Of a stretch of 61,831 nt of DNA, positions 1 to 8,551 are shown one piece after another. The position numbers and the translations under genes are program-made. The notes beneath the pieces are model-generated. The model had not been told where the DNA came from. It ran no database searches and worked only from the letters and a program-made list of their open reading frames with translations. Source of the DNA: Levilactobacillus spicheri DSM 15429 (lineage in GTDB: Bacteria; Bacillota; Bacilli; Lactobacillales; Lactobacillaceae). How positions within the stretch are numbered: the first letter of the stretch is position 1; every line of letters begins with the position of its first letter. The stretch covers positions 538,605 to 600,435 of the forward strand of contig NZ_AZFC01000035.1 in the NCBI RefSeq assembly GCF_001435095.1. The letters run 5' to 3'.

Positions 1-5
1 ACCAC

Positions 6-1046
6 TCACAGATCAACCGGACTGACCGCCGCCAGTACCCGCTCGCGTAAACCGTCCTTTTGGTCCTGAGCGATGAAGGCCCCGTCGATGGCGTTTAGCG
101 TCACCTGGGTCAGCAGGTTCCAGTCCAGCCCGCAGTGGGCGTGCAGGTCCAGAAACTCCTGGGTCAGCGTGGTGTCGGAGACGGTCCGGTCGTCGGTGTT
201 GACCGTCACGGCCAGGCCGTTCTCCAGAAACTCACGCAGTGGAAAGGCGGCGACGTCCGCGACCGCCTTGGTCTGGAGGTTGCTGGTCAGGCAGGTCTCA
301 ATCGTCGCGTGGGCCGCCCGCGCCTGCGCGATGATGGCCGGGTGCCCGCTCATGTGGACCCCGTGCCCAATTCGTTGCGCGCCCAGCGTCAGCGCGTCCG
401 CCACGTTACTGGCCGGACCGGCCTCGCCCGCGTGCAGGGTGAACGGTAAGCCCGTCGCCTGGCCGGCCGCAATGGCCGCCGTGAGCTCACTGGTCGGGTG
501 GTGGAATTCATCCCCGGCGAAGTCGAGCCCCACCACGCCCTGGTCGCGGAACTCGGCCGCGGTCGCAAAGACCTCCCGGCACTCGTCCAGCGGCCGGTCG
601 CGCATCGCACAGACGATGGCGTTCACCGGGATGCCGTACTCGGCGCTCCCGCGGTGCAGGCCGTCCAGCACGCCCTGGATGGCGGAGCGGATGCTCAACC
701 CCTGCTCCGTGAAGATGGCCGGCGCAAAGCGGGTCTCCAGGTAGATCAGCCCGTCGGCGTGGGCCGTGCGCACCATGTCGTACCCGGCGATGGCCAGTTG
801 TTCGGGCGTCTGCATCAGGTCGGTGACCACCTGAAAACGTTTCAGATAATCAATCAGGCTGACGGTGTCGCGCGGGGCCGTCACCAACTCGCGGAGGGCC
901 GTATCGCTTGCCGGCAGCGACTGGCCGCCCACCCGGGCCATCTGGCGCAGTGCGGGCAGTGACAGGGAACCGTCTAAGTGGCAGTGCAGCTCCACCTTGG
1001 GAAAGCGCCGCACCGTGGCTTCGTTAAAGGGTCGTTCTTGGGTCAT
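6..1046 (-). CDS. add: Adenosine deaminase
   Basis: Deaminates (deoxy)adenosine to (deoxy)inosine in the cytoplasm, which makes it a substrate for the purine nucleoside phosphorylase encoded nearby. The 346-residue protein has the zinc-binding HCHLDG motif at residues 21-26, the TLHAGEAG substrate/metal loop near 203-210, RIGHG near 225 and the metal-binding NTDD near 285, all typical of the family and in the right order. AGGAGG sits 8 nt before the ATG. It is the last gene of a minus-strand deoR-pdp-add series, but a terminator-like hairpin separates it from pdp, so its expression may depend on read-through. The stop codon lies at the window edge, so the downstream neighbour is not visible. 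Confidence 0.95.
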   Translation of the reverse strand: MTQERPFNEATVRRFPKVELHCHLDGSLSLPALRQMARVGGQSLPASDTALRELVTAPRDTVSLIDYLKRFQVVTDLMQTPEQLAIAGYDMVRTAHADGLIYLETRFAPAIFTEQGLSIRSAIQGVLDGLHRGSAEYGIPVNAIVCAMRDRPLDECREVFATAAEFRDQGVVGLDFAGDEFHHPTSELTAAIAAGQATGLPFTLHAGEAGPASNVADALTLGAQRIGHGVHMSGHPAIIAQARAAHATIETCLTSNLQTKAVADVAAFPLREFLENGLAVTVNTDDRTVSDTTLTQEFLDLHAHCGLDWNLLTQVTLNAIDGAFIAQDQKDGLRERVLAAVSPVDL

Positions 1047-1062
1047 AAGATTGTCCTCCTTC

Positions 1063-1103
1063 TAAAAAACGGTCACCCAGCCAGCTGACTAAGTAACCGT
1101 TTT
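1063..1103 (-). terminator. Terminator-like hairpin between pdp and add
   Basis: On the minus strand AAAACGGTTAC pairs with GTGACCGTTTT (one G-U pair) and is followed by a run of six T. The add ribosome site starts directly after it. A cre-like 14-mer (TGAAAACGGTTACT, minus strand, 1092-1105) overlaps the stem, possibly by chance. Confidence 0.7.
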
Positions 1104-1112
1104 CATTAAACG

Positions 1113-2411
1113 CTAACGAATCGTTTCGTGAATCAGCGTGATGGGGTCCGCGCTGTCACTGATCTGAATGTTGTCGTAGAGCAGGTCTTGGATGTCGTCA
1201 ACGTTCTCGCGGTTACTGTAAATGGTCAGTAAAGGTTCCCCGGCCGTGACCGCGTCGCCGACTTTCTTGTGCATCATGATGCCCACGGCGTAGTCGAGTT
1301 GGTCGTCGGCCTTCTGCCGGCCACCACCCAGCAACATGCTGGCAATGCCCATCTCGTCGGCCTTGACGGTGCTGACCACGCCGGACGTCTTGGCTGGCAG
1401 GTCGATCTGGTACTTGGCCTGCGGCATGATCTCAGGATGGTCGATGACGCTGCGGTCCCCGCCTTGCGCGGCGATCATGTCACCAAAGGTCTTCAGGGCG
1501 CTGCCATCGGCAATCGTCCGTTCACACATCGCCCGGGCCGTTGCCAGGTCGTTAGCCTTCTTGGCCATCACGACCATGTGGGCGCCCAGCGTCAGGACCA
1601 GGTCCGTGATGTCCTGGGGTCCCTGACCCTTCAGGATGTCGATGGATTCCTGAATCTCCAGCGCGTTACCGATGGCGTTTCCCAGCGGCTGGTTCATGTC
1701 GGAGATGACGGCCATGCAGTCCATGCCGACGCCCTTGCCGATCTCGACCAGCGCGTGGGCCAGTTCCCGGGAGTCGTCCAGCGTCTTCATGAAGGCCCCG
1801 GAGCCCGTCTTGACGTCGATCACTAGGGCGTCGGTCCCGGACGCGATCTTCTTGCTCATGATGGAGCTGGCGATCAGCGGAATCGAGTCGACCGTGTCGG
1901 TCACGTCCCGCAAGGCGTAGATCTTCTTGTCGGCGGGCGCGATGTTCCCGGTCGCCCCGACGATGGCACACTTCACGTCGCGGACCTGCTGTAAAAAGGC
2001 GTCCTCGCTGATTTCGACCGTGTATCCTGGAATCGCTTCCAATTTATCCAAGGTGCCACCCGTGTGCCCCAGGCCGCGGCCGGAGATCATCGGGACGGAG
2101 ATGCCCAGGGCCCCCACGATGGGCGCCAACGGGATACTGGTCTTGTCGCCGACCCCACCGGTCGAGTGCTTGTCGGCCGTGATGCCGTCGATGCTCGAGA
2201 GGTCTAAATGGTCCCCGGATTGCATCATCGCCATGGTCAGCGCCGAGCGTTCGGCGGCCGTCATGTCGTTGAAGTAGGTTGCCATCAGAAAGGCGCTGAT
2301 CTGGTAATCGGGGATCTCCCCGGACACCACGCCGTCGACAAAGGTTTGAATCTCATCTGCGGTGAGCTCGCCACCGTTACGTTTCTTATCAATAATATCA
2401 ACCATTCTCAT
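1113..2411 (-). CDS. pdp: Pyrimidine-nucleoside phosphorylase
   Basis: Phosphorolyses uridine and (deoxy)thymidine to the free base and (deoxy)ribose-1-phosphate. The 432-residue length fits the thymidine/pyrimidine phosphorylase family. It contains the family signature [12 protein letters not shown] near residue 82, the [16 protein letters not shown] segment near 114-129 and the phosphate/pyrimidine-binding [10 protein letters not shown] near 185. The ATG at 2411 is preceded by GGAG, and the gene begins 7 nt after the deoR stop, so the two are certainly co-transcribed. The sugar phosphate produced is the substrate of DeoB. Confidence 0.95.
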   Translation of the reverse strand: MRMVDIIDKKRNGGELTADEIQTFVDGVVSGEIPDYQISAFLMATYFNDMTAAERSALTMAMMQSGDHLDLSSIDGITADKHSTGGVGDKTSIPLAPIVGALGISVPMISGRGLGHTGGTLDKLEAIPGYTVEISEDAFLQQVRDVKCAIVGATGNIAPADKKIYALRDVTDTVDSIPLIASSIMSKKIASGTDALVIDVKTGSGAFMKTLDDSRELAHALVEIGKGVGMDCMAVISDMNQPLGNAIGNALEIQESIDILKGQGPQDITDLVLTLGAHMVVMAKKANDLATARAMCERTIADGSALKTFGDMIAAQGGDRSVIDHPEIMPQAKYQIDLPAKTSGVVSTVKADEMGIASMLLGGGRQKADDQLDYAVGIMMHKKVGDAVTAGEPLLTIYSNRENVDDIQDLLYDNIQISDSADPITLIHETIR

Positions 2412-2418
2412 GGGGTGT

Positions 2419-3387
2419 TCACTCCGTTTCTTGGGTCGCTGTGGTCAAATGGAGCAACTCGGTCGCCGCGTGCTGGTCGATGATCAGGCAGTTGGGATAG
2501 CCCCCGTTCAGCGCCGCGCGGACCGCGGGCACCTTGGCATCCCCCGCCGCGACCAGGATTGAATGGTCCTTGGCGCGCAGCTGGTCTAACGCAATGCCAA
2601 TCGTCCGCTGGTTCAACTCGGGGTCCACGATGGCCCCGTGCTCGTCGATGTAGCGCGAGAAGATGTCGCCCACCGCGTGCTGTTGCAAGTAGCGTTTCTC
2701 GGGGTCGTGCAGGTACTCGAGCTGGAAGACGCGGGCGGTCTCCCGCACCGTGCCCACCGAGTAGATGGCGATGTTGGCCTTGCACCCCAGTGCCAGCAGG
2801 TATTGGATGTGCCGCTCCGCTTCCACCAGTTCCTTGGTTTTTTGGTGGTCAAAGATCACGGGCAACGGCAAATACTGCGGGACCGCATGGAAGGCATTGG
2901 CAAAGGCATCAATGCTTTCGTATGCGTAGGTGTGCTCGGTCGAGTAACTCACGCCACCCTTCAGCTGGACGACCTCGACGCCGGTCACGGTGTCGGGTTC
3001 CAGGTGATTCGCCACCGCGTAGAGGGTCTTCCCCCACCCGATGCCGATGATGTCGTGCTCGGTCACGATGCTTTCCAGGTAGCGGGCAGCGAACTGCCCC
3101 ACCGTGTTCAGGAGGTCCCCCACCGGTGTCAGCTGCGTGGGGACCACGTGGACCTCGACCTGGTAGGCGGCCGCGAGGGCCTGTTCGAGCGTCTGGACGC
3201 TTTGCATGGGGTCGACGATGCGAATCTGCACCAGGCCCTGTTGCCGGGCGTACTGGAGCAATCGCGAGACCGTGGGCCGCGAGATGCCGAGTTGCTGGGC
3301 AATCTGACTTTGACTCTGATTGGCCTGATAATAGAGCTTCGCCACCGCCAAACTCTGTGTCAGTCGCTGATCCGTTGTCTCCGCCAT
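2419..3387 (-). CDS. deoR: SorC-family transcriptional regulator, DeoR-like
   Basis: Predicted deoxyribonucleoside operon regulator. The 322-residue protein has an N-terminal helix-turn-helix ([19 protein letters not shown], about residues 22-40) followed by a SorC-type sugar-phosphate effector domain ([15 protein letters not shown] region; [12 protein letters not shown] region). A longer open frame runs to 3498, but the ATG at 3387 has GGAGG 8 nt upstream and begins the conserved domain, so I start there. By analogy with Bacillus subtilis DeoR it should respond to deoxyribose-5-phosphate and repress the deo genes. Its 5' region abuts the inverted-repeat element at 3449-3589. Confidence 0.88.
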   Translation of the reverse strand: MAETTDQRLTQSLAVAKLYYQANQSQSQIAQQLGISRPTVSRLLQYARQQGLVQIRIVDPMQSVQTLEQALAAAYQVEVHVVPTQLTPVGDLLNTVGQFAARYLESIVTEHDIIGIGWGKTLYAVANHLEPDTVTGVEVVQLKGGVSYSTEHTYAYESIDAFANAFHAVPQYLPLPVIFDHQKTKELVEAERHIQYLLALGCKANIAIYSVGTVRETARVFQLEYLHDPEKRYLQQHAVGDIFSRYIDEHGAIVDPELNQRTIGIALDQLRAKDHSILVAAGDAKVPAVRAALNGGYPNCLIIDQHAATELLHLTTATQETE

Positions 3388-3448
3388 GTGATTGCCTCCA
3401 TAATTGTTAATGATTTGATTTCCAAAGTTGTATGTGTTGGTCGCTTCC

Positions 3449-3589
3449 GGGGCGGTAAAAATATGGCTGGAACGGGGTGGGCACGGCTGGAAGCCCAAAG
3501 TTCAGGTCTCCCAGACCGGCCTTTGTCTAAGCCGGCATAACCCCGCCGGCTAAGACAAATTTCACCCCTGAGCCAATTTTTACCGCCCC
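3449..3589. repeat. 141-bp nested inverted-repeat element
   Basis: Perfect 14-bp terminal inverted repeats (GGGGCGGTAAAAAT at 3449-3462 and its complement at 3576-3589) enclose a second near-perfect 15-bp inverted repeat (3522-3536 / 3545-3559, core GCCGGC, one mismatch). It carries no gene. It could be a small non-autonomous repeat or a large cis-regulatory structure upstream of deoR. I see no second full copy in the window. Confidence 0.5.
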
Positions 3590-3882
3590 TCCAGCTTACC
3601 TTGTCGTCATTTTTCAGTTAGTTGCATCCAATGACACCACTAACTCTGCCAAATGGCCTGACCGTCATATCGGGCTGTCCTCATCACTATCATGCTAAAC
3701 AGCCCACCTCGACCGCAATTCATCTATCGTTAACGTCTAGTCCATCTCGATCAGTGGAACAGAACCGACTGAATAACCGCGATGAAATGACTGTTATCCG
3801 ATGCTCTTTGTCAAGTTGCCAACGGTTACGACTGCCAGCTTTTTGCCGGCCCGGAAGCGCCATCCCACACAACCACAAAAGC
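3590..3882. other. Intergenic, deoD to deoR
   Basis: About 290 bp with no convincing coding frame, promoter or U-tailed hairpin. It separates the deoC-deoB-deoD run from deoR-pdp-add, so the two groups may be transcribed separately. Confidence 0.4.
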
Positions 3883-4593
3883 TTAGTCGCTTTGGACGGC
3901 AGCTTCTAAGGCCACCTTGATCATGTCGTTGAAGGACTTTTCCCGTTCTTCCGGGCTGGTCGATTCGCCGGTCACCAGGTGATTGCTGATGGTCAGGACC
4001 GACAAGGCCTTCACGTGGTATTTCGCCGCCAGCATGAAGAGCGCGGCCGATTCCATTTCCGTGGCGATGACCCCGTAGTCGATCAACTTCTGGCGGTCCA
4101 TCTCATCGTTGTAGAAGCGGTCCTCGGCCAGGATGTTCCCCACCCGGACCGGGATGTCTAAGTCCTTGGCCGCGTGGTAGGCCGTGTCCAACAGGCCGAA
4201 GTCACTGATGGGCGCGTAGTACATGCCGCTGCCGAAAGTGTTTTGGATGATGGCCGAGTCGGTCGTCGCCCCCTGCGCCAGCACCACGTCGCGCACGTGC
4301 ACGTCGGGGCTCATCCCCCCGGACGTCCCCACCCGGAAGAGCTTCTTGGCACCGTAGTCCTTGATCAGCTCGTTGGTGTAGATGGAGATCGACGGGATAC
4401 CCATCCCGGTTCCCTGAATCGAGATGCGCTTGCCCTTGTAGGTACCCGTGTAGCCAAAGGCGTTCCGCACCCGATTATAACATACCGGGTCCTCCAGGAA
4501 GGTCTCCGCAATGTACTTGGCCCGCAGCGGGTCGCCCGGCATTAAGACCGTGTCCGCAATGTCGCCCATTTTCGCTTCCAAATGATTACTCAT
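3883..4593 (-). CDS. deoD: Purine nucleoside phosphorylase, DeoD type
   Basis: Reversibly phosphorolyses purine (deoxy)nucleosides to base and (deoxy)ribose-1-phosphate. The 236-residue protein is the usual length for hexameric bacterial DeoD. It shows the phosphate-binding [13 protein letters not shown] near residues 18-30, the GTGMGIPS loop near 62-69, FRVGTSGG near 86-93 and the [10 protein letters not shown] nucleoside-binding segment near 178. AAGGAGG precedes the ATG. It lies 24 nt after deoB in a minus-strand operon and supplies ribose-1-phosphates for DeoB. Confidence 0.96.
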   Translation of the reverse strand: MSNHLEAKMGDIADTVLMPGDPLRAKYIAETFLEDPVCYNRVRNAFGYTGTYKGKRISIQGTGMGIPSISIYTNELIKDYGAKKLFRVGTSGGMSPDVHVRDVVLAQGATTDSAIIQNTFGSGMYYAPISDFGLLDTAYHAAKDLDIPVRVGNILAEDRFYNDEMDRQKLIDYGVIATEMESAALFMLAAKYHVKALSVLTISNHLVTGESTSPEEREKSFNDMIKVALEAAVQSD

Positions 4594-4617
4594 GATCGAT
4601 GTCCTCCTTAGTGCTGG

Positions 4618-5805
4618 TTATTGCAAGTTCGCTAAGAAACTGTGACCCTGACCGTTGCCAGCCACGCCGAAGTTGTCCAGAACGGTCGCGCCGAAGTCGG
4701 CGAACGGCGAACGGACGCCCAGGCTGCCGCCCTGCTTGAAGCTTGGCGAGTAGGCCAGGAGTGGGACCAGTTCGCGGGTGTGGTCCGAACCAGTGAAGGT
4801 CGGGTCGTTCCCGTGGTCCGCGGTGATCAATAACAGGTCATCGTCGTGCATGTTCGCCAAGACGGTGCCCAAGCGGCGGTCAAAGTCCATCAGGGCCTGA
4901 CCGAAGCCTTCGGGGTTGCGCCGGTGCCCGTACATGGCGTCGAAGTCCACCAGGTTGATGAAGCAAAAACCGGTGAAGTCCTCTTGCATCACGTGGTCGA
5001 CGTGGTCCATCCCGTCCATGTTGCTTTCGTTATGGTAACCCTCGGCGATGCCGTGGCCGGAGAAGATGTCGTTGATCTTGCCGACCCCGACCACGTGGAC
5101 GCCGGCGGCTTGGAGCCGGTCGAGGTCCGTTTGGCCGGTCGGTTCCAACGTGAAATCGCGACGGTTCGCGGTCCGGGTGAAGTGGGCCGCGTCCGGACCC
5201 ACGTACGGCCGGGCAATGATTCGACCGACTAAGTAGTCAGGGCCATTCACCAGTGAGCGGGCATATTCACAAATCTTGTAGAGCTCGGCCAACGGAATCA
5301 CGTCTTCGTGTGCCGCGATTTGAATCACGGAGTCACCGGACGTGTACACGATCAGGTCGCCGGTTTGCATCTGTTGTTCACCGAGTTCCGCGATGATCTT
5401 GGTCCCGGATTCGGGCCGGTTGCCGATCACCTTGCGACCGGAGAAGCGTTCCAACTTGCTGATGATGTCGGCTGGGAACCCGTTGGGGAAGGTGCTGAGC
5501 GCCTTTTCGACGGGCAAGCCCATCATTTCCCAGTGGCCGTCCATCGAGTCCTTCCCGGCAGACACTTCCTGCATCCGTCCGTAGTAGGCGTGGGGGTCAG
5601 TGGCGACCGGGACCCCTTCGATGGGCGTCCCGTGCAGGTTCGACAGCCCCAGCTTGGCCAGGTTCGGCAGGGCCAGCTTGCCGGCGTAGAAGTGGCCGAC
5701 GTGGCCCAGCGTGTCGGCCCCGTCGTCACCGTACTTGACGGAATCCGGTGCGGTGCCCGCGCCAACGGAATCCATGACTAATCCAAAAATTCGTTTATAT
5801 GCCAT
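4618..5805 (-). CDS. deoB: Phosphopentomutase
   Basis: Interconverts (deoxy)ribose-1-phosphate and -5-phosphate, linking nucleoside phosphorylases to DeoC. The full-length protein (395 residues) belongs to the alkaline phosphatase superfamily. It keeps the metal ligand in [10 protein letters not shown] near residues 6-15, the nucleophile loop [10 protein letters not shown] near 88-97, the FDAMYGHR segment near 285 and the [10 protein letters not shown]...SDHTRE metal site near 335-350. The start has GTAGGAGG upstream and lies 23 nt after deoC. It is a useful reference for the degenerate paralogue at 12655-13482. Confidence 0.97.
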   Translation of the reverse strand: MAYKRIFGLVMDSVGAGTAPDSVKYGDDGADTLGHVGHFYAGKLALPNLAKLGLSNLHGTPIEGVPVATDPHAYYGRMQEVSAGKDSMDGHWEMMGLPVEKALSTFPNGFPADIISKLERFSGRKVIGNRPESGTKIIAELGEQQMQTGDLIVYTSGDSVIQIAAHEDVIPLAELYKICEYARSLVNGPDYLVGRIIARPYVGPDAAHFTRTANRRDFTLEPTGQTDLDRLQAAGVHVVGVGKINDIFSGHGIAEGYHNESNMDGMDHVDHVMQEDFTGFCFINLVDFDAMYGHRRNPEGFGQALMDFDRRLGTVLANMHDDDLLLITADHGNDPTFTGSDHTRELVPLLAYSPSFKQGGSLGVRSPFADFGATVLDNFGVAGNGQGHSFLANLQ

Positions 5806-5828
5806 CAGTGATTGCCTCCTACTTCTGT

Positions 5829-6518
5829 CTAGTAACCGGCGGGTTGGGCGTCCGTCTGGTCCGTCAAAATGGCGACCGTGGCGCTGACCCCTAAGCGACT
5901 TGCGCCGGCGTCGATCATGGCGAGGGCTTCTTCCTTGCTGTGAATACCACCGGAAGCCTTTACGCCTAAGCGGTCACCGACCGTGGCGCGCATCAGCTTT
6001 ACGTCGTCTAACTTGGCGCCCGCCGTGGAGAAACCGGTCGAGGTCTTAACGAAGTCGGCGCCGGCTTGTTCGCTTAATTCACAGCCGCGCACGATTTCGT
6101 CCTTCGTCAGCAGGCAGGTCTCCAGGATGACCTTGAGCAGCTTGCCCTTGGCGTGAACGGCGTTGGCCAACGCCCGGATGTCGGCTAAGACGATGTCGTC
6201 GTGGCCGGACTTGAGTTCGCCGACGTTGATGACCATATCGATCTCTTCGGCACCTTGGTCGATGGCGGTCACGGCTTCAAAGACCTCGGATTCGGTCGCC
6301 ATGGCCCCGAGGGGGAAGCCGACAACGGCGATTGGGTTCACGTCGCTGGCCTTCAATTGCTCAGCAACGAACGGAATCCAGTACGAGTTGACGCAGACCG
6401 AAGCCGTGTTGAACTTGGCTGCTTCGTCACAGGTCTGCTTGATCGATGCTTCCGTTGCGTCGGCCTTCAAGTTGGTGTGGTCCATGTATTTTGCGAGTTG
6501 TGCTGTCGTTAATGTCAT
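5829..6518 (-). CDS. deoC: Deoxyribose-phosphate aldolase
   Basis: Cleaves 2-deoxyribose-5-phosphate to glyceraldehyde-3-phosphate and acetaldehyde. The 229-residue TIM-barrel protein has VGFPLGA near residues 67-73, the INVGELKSG segment near 97-105, the Schiff-base lysine in [16 protein letters not shown] near 154-169 and KASGGIHS near 186-193. It is the first gene of the deoCBD run and has its own promoter and a DeoR-like operator (6549-6599). Confidence 0.97.
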   Translation of the reverse strand: MTLTTAQLAKYMDHTNLKADATEASIKQTCDEAAKFNTASVCVNSYWIPFVAEQLKASDVNPIAVVGFPLGAMATESEVFEAVTAIDQGAEEIDMVINVGELKSGHDDIVLADIRALANAVHAKGKLLKVILETCLLTKDEIVRGCELSEQAGADFVKTSTGFSTAGAKLDDVKLMRATVGDRLGVKASGGIHSKEEALAMIDAGASRLGVSATVAILTDQTDAQPAGY

Positions 6519-6548
6519 TTTATGAAACCCCTTTCATTTGTCATCAAT

Positions 6549-6599
6549 ACTATACCGAATCCGTGAACATTTGTAAACACCCGTTTTGAAATTATGTTC
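6549..6599 (-). promoter_or_regulatory. deoC promoter with candidate DeoR operator
   Basis: On the minus strand TTTACA (6572-6577) and TATAGT (6549-6554) are separated by exactly 17 bp. Directly upstream of the -35, GAACATAATTTCAA (6586-6599) closely resembles the B. subtilis DeoR palindrome as I recall it (GAACAAAATTTCAA core) and sits at the corresponding distance from the start site. Confidence 0.75.
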
Positions 6600-6785
6600 G
6601 TTCAGGGGGTTGTTTGTGAAATGGGTGGCAATTATGACTAGGACGTTTAACGTTTTACTTACCCCACTTTTTCCAGACCGGCTTTGTTTTCATGAATCGC
6701 TGCGGCGGCCAATTTTTTCAGTAAATGGCGACTTCCGGCTTTTTTCACGAACAAAAAAATTTTTTACTTGATTCCTGGAGAACGC
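6600..6785. other. Intergenic, deoC promoter to phosphoesterase terminator
   Basis: About 185 bp, AT-rich, with no coding frame I trust. The segment near 6672-6720 loosely recalls part of the 3449-3589 element (TTCCAGACCGGC), too weakly to call. Confidence 0.3.
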
Positions 6786-6822
6786 AAAAAAAGGGCGACG
6801 ATTGCGTACCAATCGTCGCCCC
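6786..6822 (-). terminator. Rho-independent terminator of the phosphoesterase gene
   Basis: A perfect 12-bp stem (GGGCGACGATTG and its complement, 6793-6804 / 6810-6821) with a 5-nt loop is followed on the minus strand by seven T. Confidence 0.92.
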
Positions 6823-6844
6823 CAAAACGGGTCCTTTCAACTGC

Positions 6845-7702
6845 TCATCCGCGCTCCCAGTCGACCGGACGCATCAGCCGGGGGCGGTGCTTGGCGAAGC
6901 CGGTATTGGCCACCTCGATGGTCCGGGCCACCTGCGGATCGAACGCCAGGGGCCGGGTGGTCACGCTGGCGACGCCCCGCTGGATGGTAATGACGTTGTA
7001 GCTCACCGCCGCGTGGACCTGATGGTGGTGCGGGTCCTGACAGTCTACGTAGGCGGTCGCCCCGCCGACCACCGTGACCGGCAAGGTGTTATCGACCAGG
7101 TAGTTGGCCGCGAAGTTCAGGTGCCCCGCGTAGATGCCGCCGATGTTGTGTCCGTGCAGGATGGCCAACAGCTCGTGGTTGTTCTGCAGGAGCGTGTAGC
7201 GCAGCGACCGCAGCGCCGGCGCGTCTAAGGGATGGTGTAAAAAAATGAAGGCTCGCCGACGCGGCGCCAGGTGGAGGTTCTTATTCAGCCAGTCCAGCTG
7301 CTCGCGCGCCAGCCAGCCGGCCGTGCGCCGAGTCCGCCACTTGGAGTCCAGAAAGTAAAAGTCCATGTTCTGGTAGACCTGCTTGGCCGCGTAATAGGGC
7401 CGCTTCTGTTCGAGGTACCCGGCGTTGAACGCCTCACGGTTGTCCTGATCGCCCAAGATCACCCGAATCGGGGCGCCCAGCCGCTGACTCTGCTGGTCGA
7501 GATACCCCCGCAACCAGCGGTAATCGGCGGCTTGCCCGTTCTTAAAGAGGTCGCCGCCGATGACGACCAGGTCCGGCGCCAGGTGATGGGCCAGGACGTC
7601 GTCGAAGATGGTCTGTAACGGCCTGGGGGTCGGCGGCTCCCCCGTTTTCGGCAGCGACGGTAGCTGCACGTCGGATAAGTGAATCACCGTAAACTTGTTC
7701 AT
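6845..7702 (-). CDS. Calcineurin-like metallophosphoesterase
   Basis: Predicted cytoplasmic metal-dependent phosphoesterase of the CpdA/YfcE-like superfamily. The 285-residue form begins TVIHLSDVQLP (the DxH-type motif is changed, Q in place of the usual H). It continues with VVIGGDLFKNG (GD motif, about 45-55), VILGDQDN (the family's GNHD, altered, about 85-92), FLHHPLD near 160 and LHGHNIGG near 190. A longer frame starts at 7738, but the ATG at 7702 is preceded by GGGGGGA and begins the domain, so I prefer it. The divergent metal-ligand motifs make activity and substrate uncertain. It is a single gene with its own terminator; the link to nucleosides is positional only. Confidence 0.75.
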   Translation of the reverse strand: MNKFTVIHLSDVQLPSLPKTGEPPTPRPLQTIFDDVLAHHLAPDLVVIGGDLFKNGQAADYRWLRGYLDQQSQRLGAPIRVILGDQDNREAFNAGYLEQKRPYYAAKQVYQNMDFYFLDSKWRTRRTAGWLAREQLDWLNKNLHLAPRRRAFIFLHHPLDAPALRSLRYTLLQNNHELLAILHGHNIGGIYAGHLNFAANYLVDNTLPVTVVGGATAYVDCQDPHHHQVHAAVSYNVITIQRGVASVTTRPLAFDPQVARTIEVANTGFAKHRPRLMRPVDWERG

Positions 7703-7865
7703 GACACTCTGGTCCCCCCATCGATCAATCGTTGGCATCGTCGTGTTTCCCCCGGACGATGCCCCTACGCGTGGCGCGATAACGCTACTCTCAGGATAGC
7801 GAAACTTTGTAAAGGATTAGTATGGTCCGTGTCAACATCGTGTAAAGTTTCCACGACAGGACGAC

Positions 7866-7903
7866 CCAAAAACGGCGCCCCTCCTCACTGGAAGGAACGC
7901 CGT
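7866..7903 (-). terminator. Terminator of the small membrane-peptide gene
   Basis: ACGGCG...CGCCGT stem with an inner CCTTCC/GGAGG pairing (7872-7903), followed on the minus strand by five T. Confidence 0.75.
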
Positions 7904-7916
7904 CTTAACGCGTCGT

Positions 7917-8006
7917 TTAAGGATGCCGTTCCGGATGATAGAACCAGAGCATCGGTAACCAAGACAAAACAATCAAAATTAACGTATCCACTTGCGTGAC
8001 GGTCAT
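7917..8006 (-). CDS. 29-residue hydrophobic peptide, unknown
   Basis: This very short frame lies in a long gap and is bounded by a good ribosome site (GGGGAG, 8 nt before the ATG) and a terminator just after its stop. The peptide starts MTVTQVDT, continues with a hydrophobic run (LILIVLSWLPMLWFY) long enough to span the membrane, and ends HPERHP. This resembles the build of small membrane-acting peptides such as type I toxins or membrane-protein regulators. I do not recognise a family. A weak TTTACA lies about 70 nt upstream. The call rests on signal layout, not homology. Confidence 0.55.
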   Translation of the reverse strand: MTVTQVDTLILIVLSWLPMLWFYHPERHP

Positions 8007-8121
8007 CCGATCATCTCCCCGTTGATTACCCCCACTTTAGCACCGCCACATCGCGAAGACGTATCGTTTACGTTTCGTTTGTGTAAATGTTAAAACGCGT
8101 TCTAAAGTTGGTGGGAGCTGG

Positions 8122-8447
8122 CGATTGCTTCCACGTCAACGGTGCCAAAATGGGGACCCCAAGGTGGCTGATTTCTCTTTATGGTGGGATTGTTCTGTTG
8201 GCGGGTGTTTCCTGCGCTGAAGACGAGGAAAAACACCGTTACCACTCTACGGGGCGGTTAGACGAAATGGCAAGATGACCACCAACGTTAAGATTGCTGG
8301 AGCTCAGATGGGCCAAGACCGTGAAATTGTGGTTGGTCAGCGTCTCTCAGCTGACTTACCACAAGGCCGAGCTTCAAGACACGGGGGTCTTCCGTGGCTC
8401 GAAGTCGTGCCCACGGTCGTCACGGCCCAGCTGAGCGGAAGCAATCG
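8122..8447. other. Structured non-coding stretch with 11-bp inverted repeats at its ends
   Basis: CGATTGCTTCC (8122-8132) recurs inverted at 8437-8447. Inside, an imperfect hairpin (GGTGTTTCCT with AGGAAAAACACC, about 8203-8241) is the clearest fold. The frames that cross it have no ribosome sites. It could be a degenerate mobile remnant or a structured RNA. Confidence 0.35.
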
Positions 8448-8462
8448 ACACCCCCCGTTGAT

Positions 8463-8510
8463 ACACAAAAACAGGAAGGCAATTCCCGGAAAACCGAGAA
8501 TTCCCTTCCT
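8463..8510 (-). terminator. Terminator of the nucleoside hydrolase gene
   Basis: 13-bp stem with one mismatch (8473-8485 / 8498-8510) and GTTTTTGT on the minus strand after it. Confidence 0.85.
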
Positions 8511-8551
8511 GTCCTGCTAGTATCCGGGAACCGTCCCGAACGCTACCAGTA

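Noticed and set aside
3388-3498. N-terminal extension of the DeoR protein
   Set aside because: A good ribosome site precedes the ATG at 3387, and the extension runs into the inverted-repeat element.
8087-8278. 63-codon plus-strand frame
   Set aside because: No ribosome site or promoter; overlaps the structured repeat stretch.
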